NCBI GenBank assembly: GCA_036346395.1
Contig: JAYEVG010000058.1
Coordinates: 151,750 to 215,749 of the forward strand
DNA: 64,000 bases
Origin: Hsuehochloa calcarea
Taxonomy: Eukaryota > Streptophyta > Magnoliopsida > Poales > Poaceae
Reading direction: 5' to 3'
Below are positions 46,523-58,972 of the stretch, one piece after another. The translations under genes and the position numbers were made by a program. The first letter of the stretch is position 1. Every line of letters begins with the position of its first letter. The notes beneath the pieces were generated by a model that was not told the DNA's origin, did not search any database, and saw only the letters and a program-made list of their open reading frames with translations.

Positions 46523-49090
46523 TGTTGGACCGAGGAGACGACTAAAAGGGGGTTGAATAGGCTCCACACAATCGATGACTTCTTTAAATCTTTTGCCTTA
46601 ATGAGTTCAATTTTCTTTCACTCTAATAGCTATGTAAAACTATAAATATCATAGAGAATCATGCAAATAAGAACAAAACAACAATAAGATCAAAACATGC
46701 CAAATCCCCACTAGAGTGGTCAGACCGATGAACAGTGTCGTCGGACTAGTGAACAGTACAACCAGCATAGAAATCGAATTTTAACACGATTTTAAAATCA
46801 CAAACTGATCCAACTTTTGATCCACAACTCCACTTCATAACACTTTGTGGATATCATGGGGATATGCTCCAGATCTTAGGATGATGTGACAATTGGCAAT
46901 GACGTTAACGGTTTATCGTTTTGCATGTTTTTGGCACAGTTGCTGTGCTGTCAGGCCATAACCGGTTTGACCGGCCAGGGCTGAGGTCTGACCGGTCCAT
47001 GCGGCGGTCTGACCGGCCCTTGGCGGCGATCGGACCGGCAATGTCAGAAAGTTTATTGAGCTGGGCCAAAAATAGAGGGTATAGGCAACAGAGGGGATTA
47101 TATTGCACTTGGTCTCATAATTTTTGGAGTCTCCAGTCAAAAGTTCTATTGGATTGAAATTTCCAGTAGGTTTCGGTTTTCAGAGGTTGAAAATCGGCTA
47201 AGTCATTACTGGCGGTCTGACCGACCAATAGTTGGCGGTCAGACCAGCCAGGGTGGGCGGTCAGACCGGTTTTCACTTTGATCGTCGCCCGTCGTGGCGG
47301 CGTTGTTCGGTTGTTAGGTCAAAGTCATGAGTTTAAGGGCATATATGTTGCATGATGCATGTTTTGACTAACATAGGTCAAGTTGTGAAGAACTTGTTCC
47401 CAAATTCGGTTTACTTGTCTATTGTTGTGCAGGTTGCTTGGTGGTCAATGACGGTCAACGGCAAGAATCATCAGGACTAGGCTTGGAGAGCTGAGGTCTA
47501 GAACGATCGATGATACCGGGTGAGGTCAATGTACTCAAGCGTGGTGCAAGATGGACAAGGGTGACCTATTGGCTAATCCGAGGCGCAACATGGCGCAAGG
47601 TGTAGCTAGTTAGGTCAAGAGATGTTAAAGACAGCGTATTAAAATGGGTGCGTAAGTGTCCTGTTTGTTTTGTGCCTTAACGGGAGCCCAATTGAGTCAA
47701 ACTTCTAGAAGGTCTAAGCCTTCACTATAAATAGGAGAGAAGGTGGCTTCACCTCCTCTTCGTCTCTTTTGCTATTTTTGTAAACCCTAATTTTCTTAGG
47801 GAGAGCTTTTGTGGAGGCTAGTGTTCTTGATAGTTTGATGTGATTTTTGTGCTCTTGGATTGAGCATTGTCCTCCATTAATGGAGGGGCTGTAAGCCCAG
47901 ATCATATCAATCAATCAAAGGAAAGTTTGATCAATGTTTTTTCTCATTGTGTTCTTTCTCTATATTTGATGATTTTGAGTCTTTCTTTGATCCGCGAGTT
48001 TTTGATTGAATTCTTCCCGTGATTTAGCTTGCTGTGACGTGTGGGAACCTATCTAGAATCATCTTGATCATCAATCACCCACGAGCAAGATCTTGAATCA
48101 AGTTTTCGTTTTGACCCGGTTTTGAACCCTTCTTTGATCAAACGGAAAATGATATTTATTCTTCCAAGAATTATCACAATCTTCGATTGGAATAGCTTCC
48201 TGATATCATAGAGAAGGTGTATTCCAAGTTTCATCAAGTTTGGAGTTGTAGATCAAAAGTGTCATCTATTTGCAACTTCGTTATCGGGCTATTTGATCTC
48301 TTCTGGAGGCCAGCGGTCAGACCGGCCAACACCACCGGTCAGACCGGTAGGAAATCTGTCCGATCGCCCTTGAGCTAGCGGTTCGACCGGCAGTGCACTG
48401 AGTTTTGTTATCTTGTGTTTGATGTTTTGTAGTATTGCTTAGGGGTTTTTATTGGATTCAATATTAGTCTTCTGTCGTACTGATATACTGATCTTCATAG
48501 CTTCCATAGCTACTGGAGTGAAATTTGTGTTGCATCTATTATTTGTGAAAAAGTGAGCGTGCTCCTTTTCACCCCCTCTAGTCGCCTTTTCGGTCCAACA
48601 CACTTGAAACACACCTTCTCTAGGATATCATAAGCCTATTCTAATCAAATATCTTGAAGATCATTGTCAAAGTTCTGATATTTTTTACTTTAAGTGAAGG
48701 TTGCACAAAAATTGAGCCAAATACGAAAAACGATGATTGAGAGGAGCTCGTGGAAAGATTCAATCCAAGATTGTTTCCCATACGTCCTCGATCATAGCAA
48801 AAATCAAGTCAAAAGCCCTTAAAAGCAACCCCCCTCCAAATCACCATTTCTTCCACCAAAATCGAGCAAACTTAAGAGCTTGCAGTAGAAAATACCTATA
48901 TGTCTGAGATCTAGTCCACAAGAGATGTATCATCACTTACATGTCCTAGGTACAAAGCAAGATCAAGAGCGAAGGAAGGAATACAATAAAATAAGCCAAT
49001 CAAGAAATCAATACTTGAACATATGAGAGGAAGACTTGAACGAATTTGGAGATTGAATTTCTTCTTGGACTAGGACCCACTATCATTGAG
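46523..49090 (-). mobile_element. Reverse Sirevirus-like LTR fragment hit by a solo LTR
   Basis: It starts TGTTGGACCGAGGAGACGAC at 46523, which on the minus strand is a Sirevirus-like LTR end (...TAGTCGTCTCCTCGGTCCAACA). It runs to 46840, is interrupted by a forward solo LTR, and resumes at 48606 with matching character to about 49090. The other end (TGTGGATATC-like) is not found, so it is truncated. No TSD. Confidence 0.65.
46846..48600 (+). mobile_element. Sirevirus-type solo LTR
   Basis: 1755 bp, TGTGGATATCATG to CGGTCCAACA, with TSD CACTT (46841-46845 and 48601-48605). TATA box TATAAATAG at about 47726. GGTCTGACCGG/GATCGGACCGG words at 46965-47035, 47210-47270 and 48308-48390. It is a relative of the outer Sirevirus LTR but clearly diverged from it. 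No internal sequence remains. Confidence 0.9.
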
Positions 49091-49901
49091 TCAACTTTTA
49101 ATATAGCTCTTAATTACCTTTGTGCCCTTTTATTCTTGATTGAAACCAACCACCTTAGATTAATCACTAGCTAACTTAATTAACATGCTATTGCTAATTC
49201 CTTAAATCATCAACTAATTACCCTACTAACTAAATTTATTTTAATCATTTAACTCGGAGGGCCCACTGTCATCCTCTCAGACATAGAGAGAGCACAAAGA
49301 CAAAAAAGGGGTAGAGTAGGGGAAAACAAGAGAGGCAAGGGAGGTAGCCAAGGTAGGGCTCAACGCCGGTGACAGCAAGCAGAGGCGACGACGGCAAGCA
49401 CAAAAATGGAACCGAGGAAGGGAGTTGGAGGCGCGGCGTGGGAAGAGATGGGGGAGGAGGCGAGGCAAGGGCGGCACGTGGGTTGGGGCGGAGACGGAGA
49501 GGGCGAGGTGGACGGCGAGAGAGAGGATGGGAAACGTCGAATCTTGGTGGGCGTGGGAGATGGGAATGGACACGAAGGAGACGAAGAAGGTAGTTAGTGG
49601 GAAAGACGTGTTCGGAGGGATTTTGGTGGGGGTTGGAGGCGCGGCGTGGAAGGAGATGGGGAGGAGGCGAGGCGAGGGCAGCGCGTGGGTTTGGGGGCGG
49701 AGACGGAGAGGGCGAGGGGTGGCAAGAGAGGATGGCAAGACAGGAGAGTTCGGGAGTCTTCCAAGCTGCGCGAGAGCCCGGTCGAAGGAAAAAGGAGAAG
49801 CGTACGCACAGCGCTTCCATCGCCCGTCCACTGATCGAACGGCTCACGCGCGCACGAGGCTGATGCAGGCAACGAAAACCTTGGGATAGCTGTTGACACA
49901 C
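49091..49901 (-). other. GC-rich block with internal duplication; doubtful minus-strand frame
   Basis: The minus frame 49269-49901 (210 residues, Pro/Ser/Arg-rich) contains the segment NPRAALASPPP twice, because a roughly 200-bp DNA stretch (about 49430-49570 and 49630-49740) is duplicated. Other frames on both strands are also open, as expected for GC-rich repetitive DNA. I do not consider it a supported gene. Confidence 0.4.
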
Positions 49902-51835
49902 GATCGGGAGAAAAGAGCTGTGAATCCCCGCGATTTCTACCGGCTGTAAAGAGAGTCATACATGCCATCCTAGTTTGATTTACTGTTGTATCCATCAGCT
50001 CTTCTTTAATTAGCGCCCAGTTACGCGCGTCGGATCAAGTGAATTGGCAATACAGATTAGACAACCATCACTCGACTACCACATCTCAAGGCTCGATCAG
50101 CTGTGAACTGCAGATTCAGCGTACAAATATCACTCAACCGCTCCAAGCCTGGGATCAGTGAGACCGTCGACGACTAGCATAAAGGAGATTACCAGTGCTG
50201 GAAACGAGATTAGCTAGCTGGCCGTACTGCACGTGTGCTAGTACGTTCTATGGAAAAGAACAGTCGTGTTAGTCGGTCTATACAGCGACGGTCGTCGAGT
50301 TGTCGATCGACTAACTATGCGCGTGCAACGATTGCACAGGCAAGGTTGTTTATCTGTTAGACCATGTAGCTAAGTTTAATATATTTTAGCTGATAAATAA
50401 TTGATAATATTATTTACAGATATTATTTGAGACGTGTCGTGGTGTGTGGACTTATGTTGGTCAAGTTGGAAAACTTGTGCCAGGAAAATATGTTGCTTTG
50501 GTCTTTGCATGTGCAAGGTAACTCGGAGGCGATCGTGGTCTACGGCGGTGACCAGGAGATGGCTTGGTACGAAGTCATGGTTCAGAGGGTCGAGGATGCT
50601 GGAGGAGACGTTCGAGCTCGAGTTGGAGTGCATGGAGATTAAAGATGGATGATGCGTGTTAGAGCTACGGAGGTGTGGTCCGGAAGCGTCGACACATAAT
50701 ATATTTTAGCATGTCTAAAATAGGATATTGTATAATCAAGTTATAAGTACACAGGTTAGGCCCATGTAATTGGATCGTACGTGGGTGATTAAGGATAGGT
50801 GCTAACCCACTTATATATGTATATATAGACATGCGGGTGGTGTTAAAAAAAAATAGGGGTGATGTGCTAGTTTTTTTAGACTCAGAAATAAAGCTTGCGG
50901 CGGTGGCTGTGTTTTCGGTTGTTCGCGTGGGCGTCGAGAGACACAAAATTGCTAGCAGTCGGCATCGCACGCGCTGCAGGCACGATCGGACGCGCCATTG
51001 CCGCTCTTGCTAACCGGCACCGGACCAACAAACAGCAGGCAGGCAAGAAGGGGCAACGGCGGCAGACGAGGCCAAATTGGTCCGATCCAAGTCTGATCTA
51101 AACTGTCATACCAGACAAGCTGCAACATCGTGAAAACTACGAAAAGCCAATTCAAGCCAAGTGAGTTACTTCCTTTTTATATTGATGATGTGTGACTGAA
51201 AGTGATTGGAGGCAGGAGCAATCTTTTGGAGGTATTTTGATTTGAGGTGACATTAACTAATTTTTGCACAAAGACATTCATCTAGTATTGTTTTACTGCC
51301 ACTTCATTGCTGCATCCGTCTACGTGCTGCTGCTTGGTAGAGGTCTCCTGTTAGCTTTTGACTGCTGCTTCGCTTCGATCACTTCTTGCCAGCCGAAACT
51401 AGTGCCGAAAATTTTAACTCGCAAGCTCCGAATTGATTATTGCATCTGCACAGCGTGTATTAATTCTATTCACAGGGTTTCATCCACTCATAAAAATTTT
51501 ATACAATCATTCACCCCTCTCGATTGTCATTACTGATCCTACATTATCTCTTCGAGCAACGGAGACATGAGGAAGATTACAAGTGCCGAGCGACAGTATA
51601 TTATTCCCCACTTCATTTTACTTCCATGTCCACGTATAGCTGTGCTTTCATATACTTGCTGTTAGCTTGAGTGCTATCTCTCGCAACATTTTATATAGAA
51701 ATGTGTATGCTTATATTATTCTCTACTAGTTATTTGTTATGTTACCCATGTTCAGACTGCACAGTGTCGAAAACTTAACAAAAGAACGGGTGTGCAGGGA
51801 TAAGATTTATTCCCACAACAATGTATCAAGAAGGA
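49902..51835. other. Unassigned intergenic sequence
   Basis: A 71-residue plus frame at 50427-50642 (contains VVYGGDQEMAWYEVM) has no recognised domain. The rest has only short frames. Nothing else is identified. Confidence 0.35.
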
Positions 51836-51905
51836 ATGATTCGAACCCGGATTGACAAACTCATCATCCATAATGCTAACCAATTAACCCAGAAGACTCC
51901 TCTAT
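51836..51905 (-). other. tRNA-like segment with Pol III A and B box words
   Basis: On the minus strand the words TGGGTTAATTGGTTAGCA (A-box-like) and GGGTTCGAATCATTCC (B-box-like) are about 30 bp apart, as in a tRNA or the head of a tRNA-derived SINE. The acceptor and T stems do not pair properly, so it is not a functional tRNA as it stands. Confidence 0.4.
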
Positions 51906-52369
51906 CAAAAACTTTTTATTCCGGTATCGACAACTTGCACCGTGTACGTGTACATGCATCTTCCTTGGCCTTTGTTAGTTTTTGTTGGATGCTTCATGCC
52001 ATGCGTAGGGCATGCCAACGATCGGTGGACAAGTAACTATATGTTCAAGGTTAATTATGCTTGTGTTACGCTGTTGTTGACTAGCTTAATTTTGTGTTCA
52101 AGGTTCAGGCAGATGACAACTGAAGTTCAGAACAGAGTAATATCTAAACGGGAGCGGCTTTCTCCTATGTAGTGTTCCAATTTCTTTGGTTGATTACTTA
52201 CAACATATATGTTGGTTTATTTGCTTGCTTGGTGAACTATACACTTAAACTGTAGTGTTCTTTCAATTTTAGTGAACTCTGCTTCTGTTTGTGACTGCGG
52301 TCTGCTTCTTCTCCTTAGACCTTAGTGCACCTCGCACTAAGAGAGCGAGGGCCTAGCAGAGTATAGTGC

Positions 52370-52860
52370 TTTGTTGTATACTTCTTTGGGTGACAAAATA
52401 TATGTCGTTTTGGGATAGATTGAATATATGAAAATCATACGTATATATTTGTCTTGAAAAATATTTTCATAATATTATAATTTCATTGATGCTATAACTA
52501 TTTTACAATATAAATTAGTGATCAAAGTTGTGTTTTGAGGACCATGTAAATATTCAAAATGACTTGTATTTGTGACTTGAGGGATATTTGATTATTTGAA
52601 ACGAGCTACTCTAGTCATATATATATATATATACTCCCTCCCATCATAAAAAGGAAGTTGTTTCGGCTTACGTACAGCCAAATTTTCTAAACTTTGCATG
52701 TCAATATTTATTTGAATATTTAGATTGGATACATGAAAATGACAGGTGTATATTTATCTCAAAAAGTACTTTCATAATAATATAATATTACTAGATTTTG
52801 CAAAATATATTACAACATAAATATATTTTTTAATAATATTATTTTAAAATATAATTACAA
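52370..52860. mobile_element. One or two Stowaway-like MITEs
   Basis: AT-rich segments with TACTCCCTCCCATCATAAAA (52632) and the internal words GATTG(G/A)ATA(C/T)ATGAAAAT and AAAATA(T/C)TTTCATAATA, which occur once in 52400-52475 and again in 52727-52780. This suggests two related MITE copies side by side around a TA microsatellite (52619-52632). Ends were not fixed. Confidence 0.5.
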
Positions 52861-52901
52861 AAATAAATAGTCGGCCAAAAAATTGACAAAAATGGGCCCC
52901 A

Positions 52902-53033
52902 GTCGCCGTTTGAACTGGCGACAGGCTCTTGTCACCAGTTCAACTAGCGACAAGGACCCTATTGACTCCCTGTCGCTAGTTTAACTGACGACAGGAAGTG
53001 AATAGTGCTCATGTCGCCAGTTTAACCAGCGAC
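52902..53033. promoter_or_regulatory. Array of four 21-bp imperfect palindromes
   Basis: Palindromes lie at 52902-52922, 52931-52951, 52972-52992 and 53013-53033. Each starts GTC(G/A)CC or GTCGCT, has AGTTNAACT-like centre words, and ends (A/G)GCGAC or GACGAC. Starts are 29, 41 and 41 bp apart. The array ends 14 bp before the TATA-like TATAAA at 53048, upstream of the MULE. Confidence 0.85.
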
Positions 53034-53047
53034 AGGGGCTCTCCCTG

Positions 53048-53053
53048 TATAAA
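53048..53053 (+). promoter_or_regulatory. TATA box of the MULE transposase locus
   Basis: CTGTATAAACACCC, followed by a purine-rich leader (53098-53160) and a candidate splice donor at 53184 (CAG/GTAATT). Confidence 0.55.
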
Positions 53054-53868
53054 CACCCTTAGAACCCTAAAATTCGGCACATGGCTCACTTTTATTCAGA
53101 AAAAAGAGAAGAAGGGAAGGGAGAGGAGTAGAGGGGAGGAGAGAAGCTAGCAAAGCCCTGCTTGTCTGGTTGCTCACCTGTCAGGTAATTTTTTTTAACA
53201 AATAGATTACATAGTTTTAGATGTACGGCTACGTAGTGAAGTATGTTGCACATAATACTTTTTGGTGGGTAGTGCAGTTTTAGATATGTGGTTAATCGTA
53301 GAAATGTTCTTTATGGTGCAGTGCGTCAAGTATATCGGACGTCACTAATTTCAAAACTTACTATGATCAGGGGACTATTCTGGAGGGTCCAGAGGGGATT
53401 GTTTTGGGTTATTTCCAATCAGCGACTGTGCCCCTGCCGAGAGCAGAGGGGTGTACATGGGGTGTTGTGATACGGTGATTGTTTCACACATTCCAAGCGG
53501 ACCATGATGTGTATAATCTGAGATTGAGTTGCATTCCCCCCCAAGCAGCACAACCCACATATTGGGAGTTAGTGCAGTTGAAGGGAACAAGGTCATGGTA
53601 GTCATATGTACACACGGCGAGGGATGGAGGATGGGATTTTGTAATTCTGGCCTAGGCATATGCCAAGCCCACTCCTGCATCTGTGGTTGAACAAGAAGGG
53701 GGGTGGTGATGCCGAAGTAGAAGTCAAGGACTCCAGTGTAGCGCACACAATGGCCGAAGGTCCGGGAGTAGCTGGTCCTGTCGATGAAGACCCTGTGGAA
53801 GGAGCTCCTTCAGTCAGGCAAGCTAGTGGGCTTACTGACGAGGATGAGGAGGTGGAAGCCGTAGTGCA

Positions 53869-55496
53869 TGTTGGAAATATGCCCTAGAGGCAATCATAGA
53901 GATGATGATATTTTACTATGTTCATATTTTTGATAATATGCTATCATGTTCCTTGAATTAATCATTTGTTATAGATCAATAAGTATGTGACTTGTTGGTG
54001 GAACTCTTTAACTTATATGATGTCATTCTAAATGTTTCCCTGGTCGAAGGTCACTGGTTGGAACACCAGTGACTCTATGACTAGCACATGTATTGATTGA
54101 TGACCTGGTTTCAATAGTCATGGATATTGGGATATCGAATCAATAATGTGAGCACATGTTAGAGAATATGGGGTTGGATAGACCCATCATCGAGACACTA
54201 TTGAGATTGTTATGAATCTTTATGTCATTAGTTGGTCTTAAGTAATGATGATGTATAATCCTTACACCTGAGATCAGTATGGTTCCCTACATGTGTAATA
54301 GCACTCTTAGGGGTTGCCAAACGCTACTCGTAACGGGGTAGTTATAAAGGTAGCTTTCGGGTATGCTATGAAACATGCGGAGGGATGTGGCTGGTCGAGA
54401 TGGGATTTGCCCCTCCTAACATAACAGGAGAGATGTCTCTGGGCCCCTCGTGGTGATCGGATAAAGAAAGTGCATGACCATGCCACTAGTGGTCGAAGTG
54501 TCGACCACATAAAGTTATCCAACACTCGATCGAGAAAGTATTGAACAGTCCATGGATGACACAATATATCACCTGGAGTTCAACCAGGCATCGTGAGGCA
54601 AAGGGAGAATGCATGAGTAGGTTGCTTAGTTCGATCAGTTACGGACTAGTCATATGGAGATACGAGCTGGTCGTAGATTGATCGAACGTAATCACAGAAT
54701 GGTAAGAACATGGTCGTAAGGAGTTACGAACTGGTCGTGACCAATTGCAACCTGGTCGTATAGAGATACGAACTAGTCGTAAGTGATGAGGGCCTGGTCA
54801 TAGATCATATTACATCAAGGTTCGTCCGATATATTCTATGTGTATTTGGGAATCGTTATGTGCTGCTAGGTACCGCTAACGACTAGTGATCGGAAAAGAG
54901 TTTCAAAATCATAACCGATTACACATGAACCTGTGGGGTTGCACACTTAAAGAGCAAGGATCTGTTTTGGATGGTGATTCGAATTCGTATAGGCCACGAG
55001 TTCCTAATGGGCCTCCAGGTCGAGACCCATCATGGATGCCTATATAAAGAGGGGCGGTGGCATGGGGTGAAGGAGAGGATGATCTTTTGAAGAACTCCCG
55101 AAACCCTAATAGCCACGACTTCTCAACCACGCTGCCGATGCTAACACTCCAGCGTGTGGTGATCCTGCCCCGTACGTGTGGATACCTCGGAGGTGTTGTT
55201 GCGAAGCATCAGCACTGGGACGATCCGCAACTTGTGATGTTCACTGGAGTCGGAGGAGAAGTCTCGCGACGAGTACGACCACTCGAAGGAGCAGACGCGT
55301 TTCGAGTACACCCACTCGAAGGAGGAGACGCGTCGTGAGTATGACTACGACTGCATCAACTCGCTACAATGACTCTACTTCCGCTACGAGTCGGCGCGTC
55401 TAGCGGTAATCTCGTGATCTATTGCTTGCGGTGGTTCCTTGGTTGCGTGGTAAAAATTTTGTTTGTGCTATCGTAGCCTTTTCGCGTTACCCTTCA
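53869..55496 (+). mobile_element. RIRE1/BARE-like copia solo LTR in the MULE
   Basis: 1628 bp, TGTTGGAAATATGCCCTAG to TTACCCTTCA. The start is the well-known BARE/Angela/RIRE1 LTR head. TSD GTGCA (53864-53868 and 55497-55501). TATA TATATAAAG at about 55041. No internal sequence. It splits the MULE N-terminal region. Confidence 0.9.
54645..54815 (+). repeat. 21-bp periodic GTCGTA array in the RIRE1-like LTR
   Basis: Units (consensus CTGGTCGTATGGAGATACGA) have their GTC at 54649, 54670, 54713, 54734, 54755, 54776 and 54797. All steps are 21 bp except one of 43 where a decayed unit sits. The copy at 59750-59920 shows the same layout. Confidence 0.8.
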
Positions 55497-57631
55497 GTGC
55501 AAAGGATGGATCTCGAAGACCGGGACTACGTGGCACTGTCAGAAGATGAAAGATCTAACGACGAGGATGTTGTGGACTAGTAGGCGGTTCCATCTGAGTG
55601 GAACATATACCAGTTCGACAATCTTGTCGTCAACGAAGGCTCCCGTGTGTCGTGGGAGTACGACCAGAGCGAGGTCAGGCAAGGAGCTATGTACAAATGT
55701 AAGGAGGTCGTGCAGGAGGCGGTCAAATTATGGGTCTTATTGGTGCGGCGTACATTCACAGTCGTCAAGTCTAACCCAAGATTTTACAACGTGAAGTGCG
55801 ACATAGAGGGACACCCTTGGCGAGTGCACACATTTTAGCCTACGTTGGACACCTGTTAGAAGTGCTCTGTAGTGCTCCCTCACACATGTATCGTCACTGA
55901 GTCAGTGCGGACCCGCATGAACCTGTCATCAGGCTTCATTACCAACCTCATGTACGGTGAGATAGTGAATAATCTTGATTTTGAACCACGATCCATCATC
56001 CAGTATACAGTCAGCTATGCCAAGGTGTGGTGGAAAAAACAAAAGGCATTGGAGTCAAAGTTCGGTACTTTAGGGACTCCTACCACAACCTCCCCGGGCT
56101 TCTCGAGTTATACAAGATATGAATTCCGGTACTCACGTCGACATTCAAGATTCCACGCATCCGAAGTGGGCCAATAATAGGGTACTACAGCGAGCATTCT
56201 TTGCATTTGGTCCATGCATTAATGCATTCCGGCACAACTATTCAATCTTGTGCGTGGATGGTATATTCCTGACCGGAAAGTACAAAGGTCCAATACTGAC
56301 TGCAATAGCTACGGACGAGAACAATCAAGTTCTTTCTATGGTATTCGCTTTCGTTGAAAGTGAGAACACATGCAGCTGGTTGTGGTTCCTGAAGAATGTG
56401 AGAATTTCTGTTGTACAGGGCCGTCCAAACGTATGCGTCCTTCATGATGGGCATGCGGGTCTACTGAGTGCAATAACTCAGCTACAACAAGAAGAGAATG
56501 AACCCCTTGCATGGGCGGATCTATAGAGCAGGTGGTGCATGAGGCAGTTGGGTGCAAACTTCTACAAGCAATTCAGTAACAAGGACTTGATGAACCTGTT
56601 CAATCGGCTGTGCAACCAGAACCAGCATCGGAAGTTTTAAGCTCTCTAGAAGATTCTAGATGAGTAGACCTAAACGCATAAAAGGGAGGCAGCGAAAAGG
56701 GCCACCCAAGCGCTGACCAGGCCCCCAAAGTATTGCCGCAGCTACCCACAGATGGTCCTAGTGTCACGAGGAAGATGGGGGCACAGGTCAAATGCTTCTC
56801 GGACTAGATCGAGCACGAGCCTAAGGAGAAGTGGCCGCTGCTAAATTATAGGGGTGGTGCATGATATGGTGTCATGACAACTAATGTAGTCGAGGTATAC
56901 AATTGGGTCATGCGTGGCGCAAGGTGCCTCACTTTGGTTGGTATTGTGTAGGTAATTCTTCCGCGGTACCATAAACTACTTTGTTGATAGAAGCAACGAC
57001 GCATCGCTCGCCATGGCAAATGACAAAGTTCTCTACTCTACTATGATCACCAAGTACATGGAGGAGAAGAGCAAGAAGGGTGAGATGCACCGGACATTCA
57101 AGATGGGCACAAGGGAGCTTCGCTTCAAGAAAATGTGTAGGGATAAAGGGCGCCACAGAACGAACCGCAAGAGGATCACTCACGAGTGCACACTACGCCG
57201 CGTTAGTTGTGTATGCACTTGCAACAAGACCCTTCTTCTGCATAGGCCCTGCTCCCATGTCATGGCCGCATGTTCGACGTTGATGCAGCATCTTGGCCAG
57301 CACCTCTCTGATTACTTCAACAAGGAGGAGGTGATGCAAACCTAGAGTGCGGAGATGTATGGTTACGCCATGGTTGACCATTTCACTGGCCATCAGACCT
57401 AGGAGCAACTTAGATGGGCCATAGACATTGATAGGCTGAAGGAAAAGATTGAACGGCGACATGTACGGTGCATCAGGAATGACATGTACGAAGCAGAAGC
57501 CGGACGTCGTACGAAGAAGTGTTCTATTTGTAGGGAGTCTCAGCACACCTTCAAGAAATACCCTACGAGAAATCTACAGCACGAAGGAGACATCGGCACT
57601 CCAAACATCGCCGCAGGGACCTCATCGGACT

Positions 57632-58972
57632 TGTAACATCCCAAAGTTATGTTACCAAAATAAAAATAAATAAAGTTATTGTTTTATTGGATTTTCTAGC
57701 TGTCAAAGAATTTTCTTGATTTTCTGTAATTTAAAAAGAATGTGTTAAAAGGAAAAAGGAAAATTAATTATTTAATTTCTTGGTTTTAAAGTCAAAAATA
57801 AAATTTATTGAGTTTTATTGAATTTTCTGGGATTTAAATTTATTGAATTTTCTGGGATTTAAAGTGAAAAATAAAATTTAAATTAATTTCTAAAATTTTA
57901 TGGTATTTAAAAAGGTTTTTCCTATTTTCTAGAAAATAAAATTAAAAATAAACACCAACCTTAAGTCAGAATTATTTTTATTAAGTTTAAATTAATTCTA
58001 GGAATTTTAATGATTTTTTCTAGAATTTTTGGACTCTATTTACTATATTCTAAAAATGTATTGGATTTTGGTTAAACTGTATTTCGAAGAAAATAGTAAT
58101 CACAAATCAGATTTCCCGATCAGTGCTCCACGGCCAGCACACTTAACTCCCACGACCACTACCATCCTTCCTTTCTTCTTTTCATTCACTAATGCCTCCT
58201 CTCTTTCTTTTATGTCTTTCTTCTTTCTCCTTTCTAAAATAAATCAAAATTGAATTTCCCGATCGGTCACCCATCCGACTAGTGCTCCACGACCAGCACA
58301 CTTAACTCCCAAACCACTACCATACTTCCCTTCTTCTTTTCATTCACTAATGCCTCCCTTCTTTCTTTTATGCCCTTCTTCTTTCTCCTTTCTAAAATAA
58401 ATAAAAAATCGGACTTCTCGATCGGTCACGCATCCGACCAGTGCTCCACGACTAACTCGCTTAACCTCCCCGCACTACCAACTGGCCTTTTTCTTTTCAT
58501 TGATTATAATATCCACTCCTTCCTTTATTCCCTCCTTCCTTCCTTTCTTCTTCCTCCAGAACGCATTTTCTTCTCTGTGTTTCTTTCTCCTTCCAACCAA
58601 AACTCCATGGCCGACCAAGCTGCCAGCTCCGGCCACCGCCGACCTCACCTCTGGCCGCCCCTCACCTCGCCTCCCCCTTCCCTAACTCCGGCCACCTCTC
58701 CCCTTGCTCCCTACTGCCATGCAACCGAAGAACCGAGCTTGAGCTCCATTAATGGCTGCCACCACCTCTCTCATCTTTTCTCTGCACTCAAAGCATCAAA
58801 TTCAATTCCGTCTAAAGAAAAATGTCCACATTAACCTCACCTACATTACCATACCATCAATTGGGCGTTTCTTCCTTTGCATTCAATCCAATTTTCAGTT
58901 TTCTTCAGTCCTCTATTGCACCAGAAAATTTTGCTTTTGCTTTGACGATTTCCCTTTGATTCAAGCACCTCC
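57632..58972 (+). mobile_element. Ty3/gypsy LTR, 5' part only
   Basis: It starts TGTAACATCCCAAAGTTATG, nearly identical to the start of the LTR at 15201, and stays AT-rich. It is inserted in the MULE end and is cut at 58972 by the next LTR. The rest of the LTR is not in the window up to 64000. Frames within, such as 58370-58834, lie in repeats. Confidence 0.75.
58090..58590 (+). repeat. Three tandem ~165-bp repeats in the second gypsy LTR
   Basis: Units share AGTGCTCCACG, CTTAAC(T/C)CC, TTTTCATT and TTCCTCC/TTTCTCC words, starting at about 58120, 58295 and 58439. The unit is unlike that in the LTR at 16103-16735, although both lie about 500-900 bp after the LTR start. Confidence 0.75.

Larger units (their letters stand above)
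53090..57631 (+). pseudogene. Mutator-like (MULE) transposase pseudogene
   Basis: Fragments in order: an N-terminal mudrA-like part (53350-53868), with GPEGIVLGYFQSATV and then an acidic segment; after the solo LTR, MDLEDRDYVALSEDERSND (from 55505) and a segment with NEGSRVSWEYDQSEVRQGAMY (MuDR DNA-binding region, to 55838). Next come TRMNLSSGFITNLM (55872-56177) and the DDE core (56119-56526), with LCVDGIFLTGKYKGPIL (first Asp) and VLHDGHAGLLSAI (second Asp). The C-terminal part 57013-57345 carries a SWIM zinc finger (VCTCNK ... RPCSHVMAA). A late CSICRESQHTFKKYP motif is at about 57520. Many stops and at least five frame changes; not functional. Terminal inverted repeats were not identified. 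The end is cut by the gypsy LTR at 57632. Confidence 0.88.

Noticed and set aside
49269..49901. 210-residue Pro-rich minus-strand frame
   Set aside because: Its repeat (NPRAALASPP) reflects a DNA duplication and the other strand is equally open.
51836..51905. Intact tRNA gene
   Set aside because: Acceptor and T stems do not pair; kept only as a tRNA-like segment.
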